A stretch of DNA of 36,730 bases from Acetobacter lambici (GCF_011516885.1 NZ_WOTD01000021.1:1-36730), one strand, 5' to 3'; shown: positions 15,491 to 24,279, counted from the stretch's first letter. Numbers and translations are program-made. The notes: generated by a model not told the origin, from the sequence alone.

Positions 15491-16657
15491 TTACGAAATC
15501 TTTGTAAGTTTTTCCCTGATATCAGCTTCGGATGCATTGACGTATCTGAGAAGTGTTTGTGCTGTTCGATGTCCTGACATACTAGCCAATGCTCCGATAC
15601 TTAAGCCGACATCTGCCAATCTTGAGAGTGCTTCATGTCTGATATCGTGCAGTCGAAGGTCGGGGCATCCTGCTAATTTTCTGGCTTTTGCCCAATCGTT
15701 TGATACATCTGATTCAGACATTGAGAATATTCTATCGGATGGTTTTTTATTTCTCATTAATTCTATAACGCAAGCTGTTGCATTTTCTGACAGATGGACA
15801 AGGCGAGGATGTCCATTTTTTGTATCTTGTTTTCGAATAGAGTAACCGAATTGACCATCTTGAATTTCTGATACTGTTGTTCTGAGTGTCTCGGATTTCC
15901 GCATACCAGTTGATAATGAGATAATAATAAAAGGTATCATTTCGCTGGCATGGGTTCCGCCAGCCAATGCGGAAAATAGTGCGTTTTCTTCGTTTCTGTT
16001 GAGTCGTCTTTGTCTGGGTGGTGGTGATGGTGGTAGCTGGATGTCTTTGACTGGATTTTTTAGTCCTTCGATATTCCACCCGCCTTTTGTAATCGGTTTG
16101 ATTGCAATTTCAAAGACAGCAGATAACTGAAACAGGTCGTTCCTGATTGTCGAAGGAGATGCGGGAGAACCATCTTTTTTTCGTCTGTTTTTCATCCATT
16201 TGAATAATGCTTCTGGTGTGATGTCGATTATGGATTGCAATCCAAATTCGCTATTTTCCCACATTTTTAGACGATCATACATTGATTTAGACGATTTAAA
16301 TCTGTGTAATTCTTCGTCAATGTATCTGTTAATTGCTAATCCTAGCGGGATTAATTTATCCATATCCTCTTTTGTTAGTAGTTCAGCGGTTCCTGTTTTG
16401 TTGCCGTCCTCATCAAAAAAGACAACAGGTTCAGGATTATCAATTTCGATATAGTTTGGTGTTTCAGGTTTGAGAAATTTCATCTGATCGAATGGCCGAT
16501 GCGGATTTGCTCGACATGCATCTATCTCGGCCAGCACGTTACGTTCCCACATAGTTGCATCGCCTTTTTTAGCGAAGCTTTTACTAAGATTTGGGAAGCC
16601 TTTCCGTCTGATCTGGACAAACCACATTCCAGTATCTGACCGCTTATAAATGCTCAT
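15491..16657 (-). CDS. int: Tyrosine recombinase integrase
   Basis: A 388-residue phage-type integrase that would insert and excise the element at tRNA-Ser. The N-terminal arm-binding domain opens MSIYKRSDTGMWFVQIRRKG, a core-binding helical domain lies at about 110-200, and the catalytic domain carries Arg in IISLSTGMRKSETLR, the HDIRHEALSRLADVG box (H-x-x-R), the GHRT histidine and the nucleophile Tyr in TLLRYVNAS. All active residues are present. It is read away from the right attachment core, 88 bp from it, with GCAGGTTG before the ATG. Two GCATC motifs in that gap match repeats at the left end. Confidence 0.93.
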   Translation of the reverse strand: MSIYKRSDTGMWFVQIRRKGFPNLSKSFAKKGDATMWERNVLAEIDACRANPHRPFDQMKFLKPETPNYIEIDNPEPVVFFDEDGNKTGTAELLTKEDMDKLIPLGLAINRYIDEELHRFKSSKSMYDRLKMWENSEFGLQSIIDITPEALFKWMKNRRKKDGSPASPSTIRNDLFQLSAVFEIAIKPITKGGWNIEGLKNPVKDIQLPPSPPPRQRRLNRNEENALFSALAGGTHASEMIPFIIISLSTGMRKSETLRTTVSEIQDGQFGYSIRKQDTKNGHPRLVHLSENATACVIELMRNKKPSDRIFSMSESDVSNDWAKARKLAGCPDLRLHDIRHEALSRLADVGLSIGALASMSGHRTAQTLLRYVNASEADIREKLTKIS

Positions 16658-16675
16658 GATATCAACCTGCCATAA

Positions 16676-16697
16676 AAGTGCATCGGGATTGCATCTT
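16676..16697. repeat. GTGCATCG-type repeats, right end
   Basis: AAGTGCATCGGG (16676-16687) and TTGCATCTT (16689-16697) lie between the integrase start and the right core and match the left-end cluster. They are probable integrase arm-type sites. Confidence 0.55.
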
Positions 16698-16745
16698 GTG
16701 GATGATTATATGATTAAGAATATGAAAAACAATAATAATTATTGT

Positions 16746-16807
16746 TTTGCTAAACCGTTATACGATGTCAAGTCGTATCGAGGGTTCGAATCCCTTCCCC
16801 TCCGCCA
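16746..16807 (+). repeat. Right attachment site: displaced tRNA-Ser 3' half
   Basis: The first 18 bases are identical to the left core. The rest is a structurally valid alternative 3' half: variable arm TACGA-tgtcaag-TCGTA, T-arm A-GGGTTCGAATCCC-T, then CCCCTCCGCCA. It lacks the 5' half of a tRNA, so it is not a functional gene. Confidence 0.88.
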
Positions 16808-17100
16808 AAGCCTCCTTACAATCCAGCTAAAATCACCAATAAAAATACCAGATTTGCGCGCGTATCGGCCAATCCAATGTGCTGTGCGATTTATCGCAGG
16901 CCAGTCGGTCCAATATGGTGTGAATGTGGGCGTAAGTCTTGCTGGTTATTCAACCGCCGAGTCCACTTACCAGAAAAATGGGGGCAGGCTAGCTCCGCCC
17001 CATTGACTGACCAGTGCGACCTTGTTCCCTCGCGCTCATTCTCAACTGCTCAGCGCTGGGGTATTGCTCTCACTCCCGAACATGGCAAGCAGGTCCGCCT
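16808..17100. other. Region without a recognisable gene
   Basis: About 290 bp between the right junction and the dioxygenase gene. Composition returns to host-like GC. All frames are short or broken by stops in both directions. Some frames read like decayed protein-coding sequence, but I could not assign a family. No RNA gene or strong hairpin was seen. Confidence 0.4.
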
Positions 17101-18096
17101 TCAGGCAAAAAAGGTCAGAAGGCAATAACGCTGACCTTGTGTGACCGGAGAGACCTCATGCAGGGCAGAGGCGGAAAATATGATTCCATTCCCCGTATCC
17201 GGCGTAAAGTGATGGTCATTATATTCGGGAAAAAACAAGGACCCACCTTCAAATTCTTCATTCAGATTAACCGAAAGCGCAAATTTACGGAATGCTGTCT
17301 GGGGCGCATTATTATCCCTGTGCCGCCGGAAATATCCGCCGGTTTCATCGTACCGGGCAATAAGAATACGGTCGATGCAGGTTGCCTCAAACTGGAACGC
17401 TTTTTTTATTTCGGGCACACAGCGCACAGTCAGAACATCGGTAATAGCCTGTGCTAACGGGCTGTTTTGAGGGAGCAAAAAATCGCTCCTGTGCTTTTTT
17501 GTCCGGTCAATACGAAAGAGCGGTTTTCCATCCGTATCCGTACTGGCCATACCCCCTGTTGTGTGAACAGAATTTTCAAATTTTTCTATCAACATACGGA
17601 AAAAATCTTGACCGAACAGTAGCGGAGACAAAAGAACAGGTACGGGTACGTCCTTATTATGTCTTACATTTAGCTGTTTTGCTGCATCAACGGCCTGAGC
17701 AATCGCGTCTTCCTCTGCCGTTACGGCTGTTGCATACACAACATCCAGCGCACGGCTTACAACAGACACAATGCTATCCTGACGATCGTTGCCGGGTAAT
17801 GTAACCGCCTGATCAGGACAGACCAGAATACGGATACCGGCATATAAATCACCTGCTTCACCTTGCACGGACTGTGCAAAGGACTCACCACCCCTGCCCG
17901 AAACAAGCAGAATAACATCCGTGTGGTGGCGCTGTAACTCTGCTTGCTTTTTGTGCAATGCTTCACACATAGGTGCCAGAACCTGTGGGGCCGCCTGAAG
18001 CATGTCAATAACCAGAGAAGCGCGACCGGCCTGATCATCAGAAGAGTAAAAATTCCCCTGAGCATCAAGTCCATAATAAAGTGCAGGCGTAATCAT
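17101..18096 (-). CDS. 2OG-Fe(II) dioxygenase with redoxin-like N-terminal domain
   Basis: A 331-residue protein. The C-terminal half is a prolyl-4-hydroxylase-type double-stranded beta-helix: ILIARYDETGGYFRRHRDN gives the iron ligands H259 and D261, SASALHEVSPV gives the distal His H313, and GQRY gives the 2-oxoglutarate-binding R323. GGSLFFPEYNDHHFTPDTGNGIIF links them. The N-terminal 170 residues resemble the redoxin-like domain often attached to this family; a Cys (C44) sits where a redoxin Cys might be, though the canonical motif is not obvious. The start MITPALYYG is chosen because upstream sequence is not protein-like. Substrate unknown. It is less GC-rich than its neighbours. Confidence 0.82.
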   Translation of the reverse strand: MITPALYYGLDAQGNFYSSDDQAGRASLVIDMLQAAPQVLAPMCEALHKKQAELQRHHTDVILLVSGRGGESFAQSVQGEAGDLYAGIRILVCPDQAVTLPGNDRQDSIVSVVSRALDVVYATAVTAEEDAIAQAVDAAKQLNVRHNKDVPVPVLLSPLLFGQDFFRMLIEKFENSVHTTGGMASTDTDGKPLFRIDRTKKHRSDFLLPQNSPLAQAITDVLTVRCVPEIKKAFQFEATCIDRILIARYDETGGYFRRHRDNNAPQTAFRKFALSVNLNEEFEGGSLFFPEYNDHHFTPDTGNGIIFSASALHEVSPVTQGQRYCLLTFFA

Positions 18097-18441
18097 AAGG
18101 AAAACTTTGTCAGTATATAAAGTTATTTTTATACATGGGTTCCTGCTCAGGTTTTTACCAAACCAGACCATGCCCCACGGCGGATTGGCCATAATTTGCG
18201 TATCCGAGGGACATAACAAGGTTATCTGGTCTGCAATCGTGCTATTCAGTAAACGCAAACGTGCTTTTTTCGTGCCGAAAAACTGGCACGGGAGGCTCCG
18301 CATCCGTTTTTGGAATAACGAAAAATTTCATATTTTTTCATGAACTTTATATTTCGTCTGAAAACAGAGCCACGCAGGCCAACCCTTTTTAAAAAAGCCC
18401 GCAGACCGTCCAGACAAAAATCTAAAATATATATTAAAATC
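18097..18441. other. Intergenic region upstream of the dioxygenase
   Basis: 345 bp with lower GC than the flanking genes. It contains a 6-bp-stem hairpin CGTGCC-gaaaaact-GGCACG (18271-18290). A minus-strand reading extends the dioxygenase frame through here but looks non-coding. The promoter of the dioxygenase gene should lie here. No other gene is seen. Confidence 0.4.
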
Positions 18442-20271
18442 CTATAACGTCTGCAAAGCATACAGGCGATGGTAAAGCCCATCCTCCTGCTGAACCAGTT
18501 GCGCGTGTGGGCCATCCTCTACAATCTGGCCGTGGTCAAACACCAGTATGCGGTCGAGCCCCACCACAGTGGACAGGCGATGCGCCACAACCAGCACCGT
18601 GCGACCGTCCATCAGCCGTTCCATGGCCTCCTGCACCTGTGCCTCGGACTCGGAATCCAGACTGGCCGTGGCCTCGTCCAGCACCAGAATACGGGCATCG
18701 GCCAGAAAAGCGCGGGCAATAGCCACGCGCTGGCGTTCCCCACCCGAGAGCTTGATACCCCGTTCCCCCACCAGTGTTGCGTAGCCTTCGGGCAGGCGTT
18801 CTATAAACTCCGCGGCGTTGGCCAGACGGGCAGCCTGTGCAATCTGCTCAGGCGTGGCGTCTGGCCTGCCATAAGCAATGTTTTCGGCCAGCGAGCGATG
18901 GAACAGAATGGGCTCTTGCGGCACAAGGGCAATCTGACGCCGCAGGTCGGACTGGCGCACAGTGGCCGTGTCCACGCCATCAATCAGCACCTGCCCGCTG
19001 TTTTGCGCGTAAAGGCGCAAAAGCAGCTTGGTAAAGGTGGATTTGCCAGACCCCGAAGGCCCAACCAACCCAACCCGGCTCCCCGGTGCAATCCGCACCG
19101 ACAGGTCGGTAAAAAGCGGGGTCTGCTGCCCCGGATACTGGAAGGTCACGTGGTCAAACGCGATGGCTCCGTGCGCTACGTGCAGGTCAACGGGCTGGGC
19201 GGGGTCTGGCACCCCGGCGGGTGTCCGCCACAGCAGAAGCAACTCCTCCATTTCGTTGACCGAACGCTGCACGACCGAGACCTGCTGCCCGATATCGCGC
19301 AGGTAGCCCTGCACCAGAAAGGTCATGGTCAGCACATAGGCCACATCCCCCGGCCCCGCACGGCCCTTGCACCACAACCATACGGCGGCTGCCGCCAGAG
19401 CCAGACGCATGACCACCACGGCGGCGGACTGGATGTTGGCGCTGTCGGTCCCGCGTATCCACATCCGCGCGGTTGCGGTGCGCCACTGGTCCAGTGTGTG
19501 GGCCAGTCGCTCTTCCTCGCGCGCTTCCGCCCCAAACGCCTTGACCACGGCATTGCAGGTCATGGCGTCGGCAAGGGCGGCCCCCACCCTGCTGTCCCCC
19601 GCATTGGCGGCCTGTGCGGAAGGGGCCACGTAACGCAGCGTCAGCATGCACGAAAGGGCCACAAATAGTGCCGACAGAACCCCAAGCATGGCCCCCATGG
19701 CGGGCCAGTGCCAGCCCAGCACCAGCGTGGTCAGTACCAGCAGGCAGAACTCGGGCAGCAGCATGAGCAGGAGTGTGTCATCCAGCATGTCCACCGCCCA
19801 CATGCCGCGTGTCAGCCGCCGCACGGTGGAGCCTGCAAAGGTATTGGCGTGCCAGTCCGTGCTCAGGCGCTGCACATGCGCAAAAGACTCCGTGCCGATC
19901 TTTTGCATGACCCGCGTGGTCAGCCGCGTAATGCCAAGATAAGCGTAACGTTTAGCCACAACACTGCCAAACCCGCAGGCAGCAAGGGCTGCGACCATCC
20001 ACACCGCATCATGCAGCCGGGCGAACTGGCTGGCCGGTTCCGCCACGTCGGAGACCAGACGGCCCGCCGCCAGTGGCATCAGCACATCCGCCAGTGTTGC
20101 CAGCAACACCGTGCCCACGGTAACCGCCAGAGGCAGGGGAAAAGCCAGCCACAGGCGGATGACAAAACCCAGCACATCAACAAACAGGGATGTTTTTCGC
20201 GCAGTAGAGGGTGTGCGCGAAGCAGAAGTGACCATGAACCAGAAATCCGAAAAAAGCACATTCATCCGCAC
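18442..20271 (-). CDS. ABC exporter, fused permease and ATPase
   Basis: A 609-residue half-transporter of the MsbA/multidrug exporter type: six hydrophobic segments in about residues 30-330, then a nucleotide-binding domain. Walker A is GPSGSGKST with K410, the Q-loop is LVPQEPILFHRS, the signature is LSGGERQRVAIARAF, Walker B is ILVLDEATASLDSE, and the switch is VVAHRLST. It would act as a dimer in the inner membrane. The substrate cannot be told from sequence. The annotated start may be too far upstream: Met13 (20235) would leave a larger gap to the divergent nth gene. Confidence 0.92.
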   Translation of the reverse strand: MRMNVLFSDFWFMVTSASRTPSTARKTSLFVDVLGFVIRLWLAFPLPLAVTVGTVLLATLADVLMPLAAGRLVSDVAEPASQFARLHDAVWMVAALAACGFGSVVAKRYAYLGITRLTTRVMQKIGTESFAHVQRLSTDWHANTFAGSTVRRLTRGMWAVDMLDDTLLLMLLPEFCLLVLTTLVLGWHWPAMGAMLGVLSALFVALSCMLTLRYVAPSAQAANAGDSRVGAALADAMTCNAVVKAFGAEAREEERLAHTLDQWRTATARMWIRGTDSANIQSAAVVVMRLALAAAAVWLWCKGRAGPGDVAYVLTMTFLVQGYLRDIGQQVSVVQRSVNEMEELLLLWRTPAGVPDPAQPVDLHVAHGAIAFDHVTFQYPGQQTPLFTDLSVRIAPGSRVGLVGPSGSGKSTFTKLLLRLYAQNSGQVLIDGVDTATVRQSDLRRQIALVPQEPILFHRSLAENIAYGRPDATPEQIAQAARLANAAEFIERLPEGYATLVGERGIKLSGGERQRVAIARAFLADARILVLDEATASLDSESEAQVQEAMERLMDGRTVLVVAHRLSTVVGLDRILVFDHGQIVEDGPHAQLVQQEDGLYHRLYALQTL

Positions 20272-20375
20272 CGGCGGGGCAAGTGATCAGTCTGTATCGT
20301 GAAGGCGCGATATTGCGCAAATCCGCCTCTGCTGGAAAAATGGCGTCCCCCGCCCCTTTGCGATACACAAGCCCC

Positions 20376-21344
20376 ATGCCCCCCAAAAGCCCGCGCAAAA
20401 GCGCGACCAGCCCCTCCGCCACGCAACGCGCCCCCGCACAGGATGGCCCCATGGCCGAGCCCCGCACGCAAACACCTGCCGCATCAGAGAACCCCGGTTC
20501 CGCCACGCGCGCACGCAAAGCGGGCGGCAAGGCGGGACAAAAAACCGACAAACCCGGCAGCTCCCGCGCTGTGGCCAGAACCGGAGCCACATCGGCCAGA
20601 AAGACCGCAACAAAACCCCGTGCAAAAGCTGCGGCAGCGGCCCCCACCAGCACTCCCCCCCAGACCGCCCCGCGTGATATGAGCAAGGCAGAGGTCCACC
20701 AGTTCCTGACCGATTTGTCCCGCGCATGGCCGGATGCGCAGACGGAGTTGCACTACACCACGCCCTTTACGCTGCTGGTGGCTGTTGTGCTGTCCGCTCA
20801 GGCAACGGATGCCTCGGTCAACCGCGTAACCCCGGCCCTGTTTGCCGCCGCCCCCACCCCGCAGGCCATGGCCGCACTGGGGGACGAGCAGGTGGGGCAG
20901 TTGATCCGCACCATCGGGCTATGGCGCAACAAGGCCAAAAACGTGGTCGCACTCTCCCACCAGTTGCTGGCCGAGCATGGCGGGCAGATCCCCCACACGC
21001 GCGAAGAGCTGGAAAAACTGGCAGGCGTTGGGCGCAAGACTGCCAACGTGGTGCTGAATGTGGCGTTCAACCAGCCCACGGTGCCGGTGGATACGCATGT
21101 GTTCCGGCTGGCCAACCGCTCCGGCCTTGGCCGAGGCCGCACCGTGGAGGCCGTGGAAAAAAAGCTGGAAGCACGCATTCCGCTCCCCATGGTGCGCGAT
21201 TCCCACCATTGGCTCATTCTACAGGGGCGTTACGTGTGCAAGGCGCGCAAGCCCGAGTGCTGGCGGTGCGCGGCACAGCAGAGCTGCCTATTCCCCGATA
21301 AAACACCCCTCCCCCGGCCCAAAGCCCCACGTGTAGCACTGTAA
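20376..21344 (+). CDS. nth: Endonuclease III
   Basis: A base-excision DNA glycosylase/AP lyase for oxidised pyrimidines. With the chosen start it has 322 residues. The first 100 are a low-complexity Ala/Pro/Lys/Arg extension absent from typical Nth (about 210 residues). The catalytic core begins at about MSKAEVHQFLTDLSRAWP. The helix-hairpin-helix ELEKLAGVGRKTANVVLN carries catalytic K221, PVDTHVFRLANR carries D239, and the [4Fe-4S] cysteines C288, C295, C298 and C304 have C-x6-C-x2-C-x5-C spacing. The start is uncertain: GTG at 20283 and ATGs at 20340 or 20451 are in frame, and none has a strong ribosome-binding site. Confidence 0.9.
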   Translation: MPPKSPRKSATSPSATQRAPAQDGPMAEPRTQTPAASENPGSATRARKAGGKAGQKTDKPGSSRAVARTGATSARKTATKPRAKAAAAAPTSTPPQTAPRDMSKAEVHQFLTDLSRAWPDAQTELHYTTPFTLLVAVVLSAQATDASVNRVTPALFAAAPTPQAMAALGDEQVGQLIRTIGLWRNKAKNVVALSHQLLAEHGGQIPHTREELEKLAGVGRKTANVVLNVAFNQPTVPVDTHVFRLANRSGLGRGRTVEAVEKKLEARIPLPMVRDSHHWLILQGRYVCKARKPECWRCAAQQSCLFPDKTPLPRPKAPRVAL

Positions 21345-21369
21345 CCGGGGCTGGGCGGAGCAAAGGGCG

Positions 21370-22410
21370 TTACAGCCAGCCGAGCAGTTCGCGCCGGACG
21401 AGCTTTTCCAGCAGGCTGATGCTGGCGGGGCTGTCGTTCAGGCAGGGCACCAGAGTAAAGGACTCGCCGCCCGCCTTCAGGAACTCCTCGCGCACTTCGT
21501 GGCCAATTTCATCCAGTGTTTCCAGGCAGTCGGCCATAAAGCAGGGTGTGACCACCGCAATACGTTTGATCCCCTTGGCCGGGAGTGCCGCAATAAAGGG
21601 CGCGGTGTAGGGTTCCAGCCATTTGGTAGGCCCAAAACGGGACTGAAAGGTCATGGGCAGGGTGGTCTCGTCCATTCCCAGTTCGGTGCGCAGGGCGGCA
21701 ACAGTGCGGGTGCATTCCGCCAGATACGAATCGCCCTTGTCCACATATTGCTGTGGCAGACCGTGGAAGGAGGCAACAACCATCTGGAACGGCTGGTCCG
21801 CGTGCATCTGCTCCTCGCGGATGGAGGAGGCCACGGCGGTAATAAAATCCGGATCATCGGGGAAGGACGGCACGGTACGGATGGCGGGCTGGTTGCGCAG
21901 CTTCATCAACACCCGAAAAAGCTGGTCATTGGCCGTGGCCGTGGTGGTTGCACTATATTGCGGGTACAGCGGCAGGCACACAATGCGGTCACACCCCTGC
22001 TCCATAAGCGAGCGGAGCGCCTGTGCCACGGATGGGCGGCCATAGCGCATGCCCCACGCCACCGGCACGCCATCGGCTACAAACTGTTCGGCCAGTTTTT
22101 CGCCCTGATGGCGGGTGTAGGTGCGCAGGGGGCTTTCGTTCCGTTCGGCGTCCCACACACGGGCATAGGCCCGGCCACTACGGCTGGGCCGTGTGGTCAG
22201 GATGACACCTTGCAACAGAGGTTGCCAGAACAGGGGAGAGCCCTCGATAACCCGACGGTCAGACAGGAACTCGGACAGATAGGCGCGCACGGCGCGGTAC
22301 CCCGTGCCCTCGGGCGTGCCAAGGTTAAGCAGCAGCACACCCGGCCTGCCACGGGACGGCTGCCCCTGAGCGGACTGTTGGGCCTGTGGCGGAATATGGT
22401 GGAAAACCAT
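21370..22410 (-). CDS. hemH: Ferrochelatase
   Basis: A 346-residue ferrochelatase inserting Fe2+ into protoporphyrin IX, the last step of heme synthesis, at the inner face of the membrane. Family motifs are GVLLLNLGTPE (24-34), LPLYPQYSATTTAT, the metal-binding histidine H216 in VVASFHGLPQQYVDKGDSY, TFQSRFGPTKWLEPYT, and the acidic ECLETLDEIGHE-like helix (here DCLETLDEIGHEV). Length and order are normal. It is convergent with nth and precedes nothing it is obviously coupled to; mutY lies upstream on the same strand. Confidence 0.96.
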   Translation of the reverse strand: MVFHHIPPQAQQSAQGQPSRGRPGVLLLNLGTPEGTGYRAVRAYLSEFLSDRRVIEGSPLFWQPLLQGVILTTRPSRSGRAYARVWDAERNESPLRTYTRHQGEKLAEQFVADGVPVAWGMRYGRPSVAQALRSLMEQGCDRIVCLPLYPQYSATTTATANDQLFRVLMKLRNQPAIRTVPSFPDDPDFITAVASSIREEQMHADQPFQMVVASFHGLPQQYVDKGDSYLAECTRTVAALRTELGMDETTLPMTFQSRFGPTKWLEPYTAPFIAALPAKGIKRIAVVTPCFMADCLETLDEIGHEVREEFLKAGGESFTLVPCLNDSPASISLLEKLVRRELLGWL

Positions 22411-22481
22411 GCAACCTCTTTATTTCTTTTTACGGCCCGACCCGAAGGGCCGTTTACCGGGTGTGCTGACACCGCCTTAAT

Positions 22482-23549
22482 TCATGCACGATGCAGGAAG
22501 TCATATCCTGTTGACATACATTTTTGCATAATTGATGGCAGGGATGCGGTTTTGGCCTGCGCCACAGGCAACAAAAATCCCTCCCCGACATCCTGATTGG
22601 AAAAACGCTCCACACGGGCCGCATAAACCACCACATTAAGCGTAAAATGCGTGAACACATGCTTAACAGCACCCGCGTTGCACCACTGGGCGGCAACGGG
22701 TGCATGGGTCAGAGCTTCGGCCTCGGTCCATGGTGCTGCGCGCCAGTCTGTGCCGGGCAGTTCGGTCATGGCCGCCAGCAACCCGGTCTCTGGCCGTTTG
22801 CGCAGCAGCACCTGGCCTGCCGCGTCCATAACCATAAAATGCACGCCATAACGCACGGGGCGTTCAGCCTTGGGGGCCTTGCGCGGCAATGTGGCCGCCG
22901 TGCCCTGTGCATGCCCCGCACACACACCCTGCCATGGGCACAGCCCACAGGCGGGCTGGCGCGGCGAACACAGCGAAGACCCCAGATCAAACAGAGCCTG
23001 TGCAAAATCGGACGGGCGGGCGCGGGCCGGGGCATCCGTATTCAGCCCGCTGGCCAGTTGCGCCAGTGTTTTGCGCGCGGCGGGCAGTGGGTCCTGCACG
23101 TTATACAGGCGCGCCGTTACGCGCTCCACATTGCCGTCCACCGGCACAACCGGCACGCCAAAGGCAATGGCGGCCACGGCGGCGGCTGTGTACGCGCCAA
23201 TACCGGGCAGGGCGCGCAGCCCCTCCACAGTGCGGGGGAAGTCCCCCACAGCCGCCACAGCCTGTGCGCAGGCATGCAGGTTGCGCGCGCGTGAATAGTA
23301 GCCAAGCCCAGCCCACGCAGCCAGCACATCATCCCGCGGGGCGGCGGCCAGCGCCTGAACAGTTGGAAATTTTTCCACAAATCTGAGATAATACGGCCCG
23401 ACAGCCTTGACCGTTGTCTGCTGAAGCATGATCTCGCTCAACCAGACCCGATACGGGTCGGGTGTTTCCCCCTCCCTGCACCGCCATGGCAGGGTACGGC
23501 GGTGTCTGTCATACCAGTGCAGCAGGGCGTGGGCGGGTGGCGTAATCAC
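22482..23549 (-). CDS. mutY: A/G-specific adenine glycosylase
   Basis: A 355-residue MutY that removes A mispaired with 8-oxoG. Catalytic E39 is in WLSEIMLQQTTV, the HhH motif is LRALPGIGAYTAAAV, and catalytic D138 is in PVDGNVERV. The Fe-S cysteines are C194, C201, C204 and C210. A C-terminal NUDIX-like 8-oxoG recognition domain runs from about residue 235 (YGVHFMVMDAAGQVLL). The start is a GTG 10 bp from the divergent dciA start, so the two genes share a very tight control region. Two HhH glycosylases (nth and mutY) flank hemH. Confidence 0.95.
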   Translation of the reverse strand: MITPPAHALLHWYDRHRRTLPWRCREGETPDPYRVWLSEIMLQQTTVKAVGPYYLRFVEKFPTVQALAAAPRDDVLAAWAGLGYYSRARNLHACAQAVAAVGDFPRTVEGLRALPGIGAYTAAAVAAIAFGVPVVPVDGNVERVTARLYNVQDPLPAARKTLAQLASGLNTDAPARARPSDFAQALFDLGSSLCSPRQPACGLCPWQGVCAGHAQGTAATLPRKAPKAERPVRYGVHFMVMDAAGQVLLRKRPETGLLAAMTELPGTDWRAAPWTEAEALTHAPVAAQWCNAGAVKHVFTHFTLNVVVYAARVERFSNQDVGEGFLLPVAQAKTASLPSIMQKCMSTGYDFLHRA

Positions 23550-23559
23550 GGAGGCTGTT

Positions 23560-24120
23560 ATGGCGAAGGAAGTTCATTCGGGCAAGGCGGGCAAGGCGGG
23601 CACACCCGCACGGCAGGCCAGCACCACCCGCAAAGCCGCACCCCGTGCGCGTGCGAAGGAAGAGGCACCGCCCCCACCACCCCGCAGGGTGATGAAGGCC
23701 CGCACACTGGCGGCCCTGCTGCCCAACGTGACTGCCCCCGCCTTCCGCCGCCGCTCCCCCACGGGGGCCATGCTGTTTGCCCGCTGGGCCGATATTGTAG
23801 GCCCCGCCCATGCCGCCGTTACCACCCCCCACAGGCTGAGTGCCGCCACGCTGACCGTCGCCTGCGCCGGACCTGTTGCCATGGAACTGCAACATCAGGC
23901 GGACATGCTTATGGCGCGGATCAACACATGGTGCGGGGAGCCACTGGTGGCGCGGCTGCGCTTTGTGCAGGACCCAACGGCAGGCACACGCCGCAGGCAG
24001 CCTGCGCGCAAAAACCACGCCCCCACCTGCGCCCTGCCCGACATGCCAGATGATTCGCTCCGCACCGCGCTGGAGCGGCTGGGCACGGAAATTTTACAGG
24101 CCATGATAAAAAAAACCTAA
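23560..24120 (+). CDS. dciA: DciA-like replicative helicase loader (DUF721)
   Basis: A 186-residue protein of the DUF721/DciA family, the ancestral loader of the DnaB helicase. The N-terminus (1-45) is a basic, Ala/Lys/Arg-rich linker. The KH-like DUF721 core (RWADIVGPAHAAVTTPHRLSAATLTVAC, then MELQHQADMLMARINTWCG) spans about 55-145, and the tail ends QAMIKKT. The start is set by ACGGAGG just upstream of the ATG; a longer reading from 23428 would run antisense through mutY. DciA genes next to mutY are common in Alphaproteobacteria. Confidence 0.85.
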   Translation: MAKEVHSGKAGKAGTPARQASTTRKAAPRARAKEEAPPPPPRRVMKARTLAALLPNVTAPAFRRRSPTGAMLFARWADIVGPAHAAVTTPHRLSAATLTVACAGPVAMELQHQADMLMARINTWCGEPLVARLRFVQDPTAGTRRRQPARKNHAPTCALPDMPDDSLRTALERLGTEILQAMIKKT

Positions 24121-24145
24121 CAAATTTAAAGAGTTATTTCTTTTA

Positions 24146-24165
24146 TTGTCATGGTTTTATGACAA
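24146..24165. repeat. Perfect dyad after dciA
   Basis: TTGTCAT-ggtttt-ATGACAA lies 26 bp after the dciA stop. It lacks a following T-run, so it could be an operator for the next small gene or a weak terminator. Confidence 0.4.
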
Positions 24166-24178
24166 AGCCGCTTAGCGC

Positions 24179-24208
24179 TTGAAATTGACACATTGTCGGT
24201 GTTTTAAG
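24179..24208 (+). promoter_or_regulatory. Candidate sigma70-type promoter
   Basis: TTGAAA (24179-24184) and TTTAAG (24203-24208) have an 18-bp spacer, with an overlapping TTGACA at 24185. It lies 70 nt upstream of the 76-residue gene. Confidence 0.3.
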
Positions 24209-24279
24209 ACCCCGCGCCAGATGCGCAGTGGCACTCTTGTGCAACAGTCAATAGCAGAGCAGCTTAACTAACAGGACTT

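Larger units (their letters stand above)
8415..16763. mobile_element. Integrative and mobilizable element in tRNA-Ser
   Basis: An 8.3-kb segment far richer in A and T than its flanks is bounded by an identical 18-bp core (8415-8432 and 16746-16763) from the anticodon loop region of tRNA-Ser. It carries a tyrosine integrase next to the right core, an HUH replication protein, MobC and relaxase for conjugal mobilization, a broken serine resolvase with a res-like site, small unknown genes, and a nuclease-like ORF joined to a 72-bp inverted copy of relaxase sequence. No mating-pair-formation (type IV secretion) genes are present, so transfer would need a helper. Confidence 0.9.

Noticed and set aside
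16746..16807. A second functional tRNA-Ser
   Set aside because: Only the 3' half is present; upstream sequence cannot form the acceptor or D-arm.
18469..19668. 399-codon open frame antisense to the ABC exporter
   Set aside because: Shadow frame; the opposite strand carries all ABC transporter motifs.
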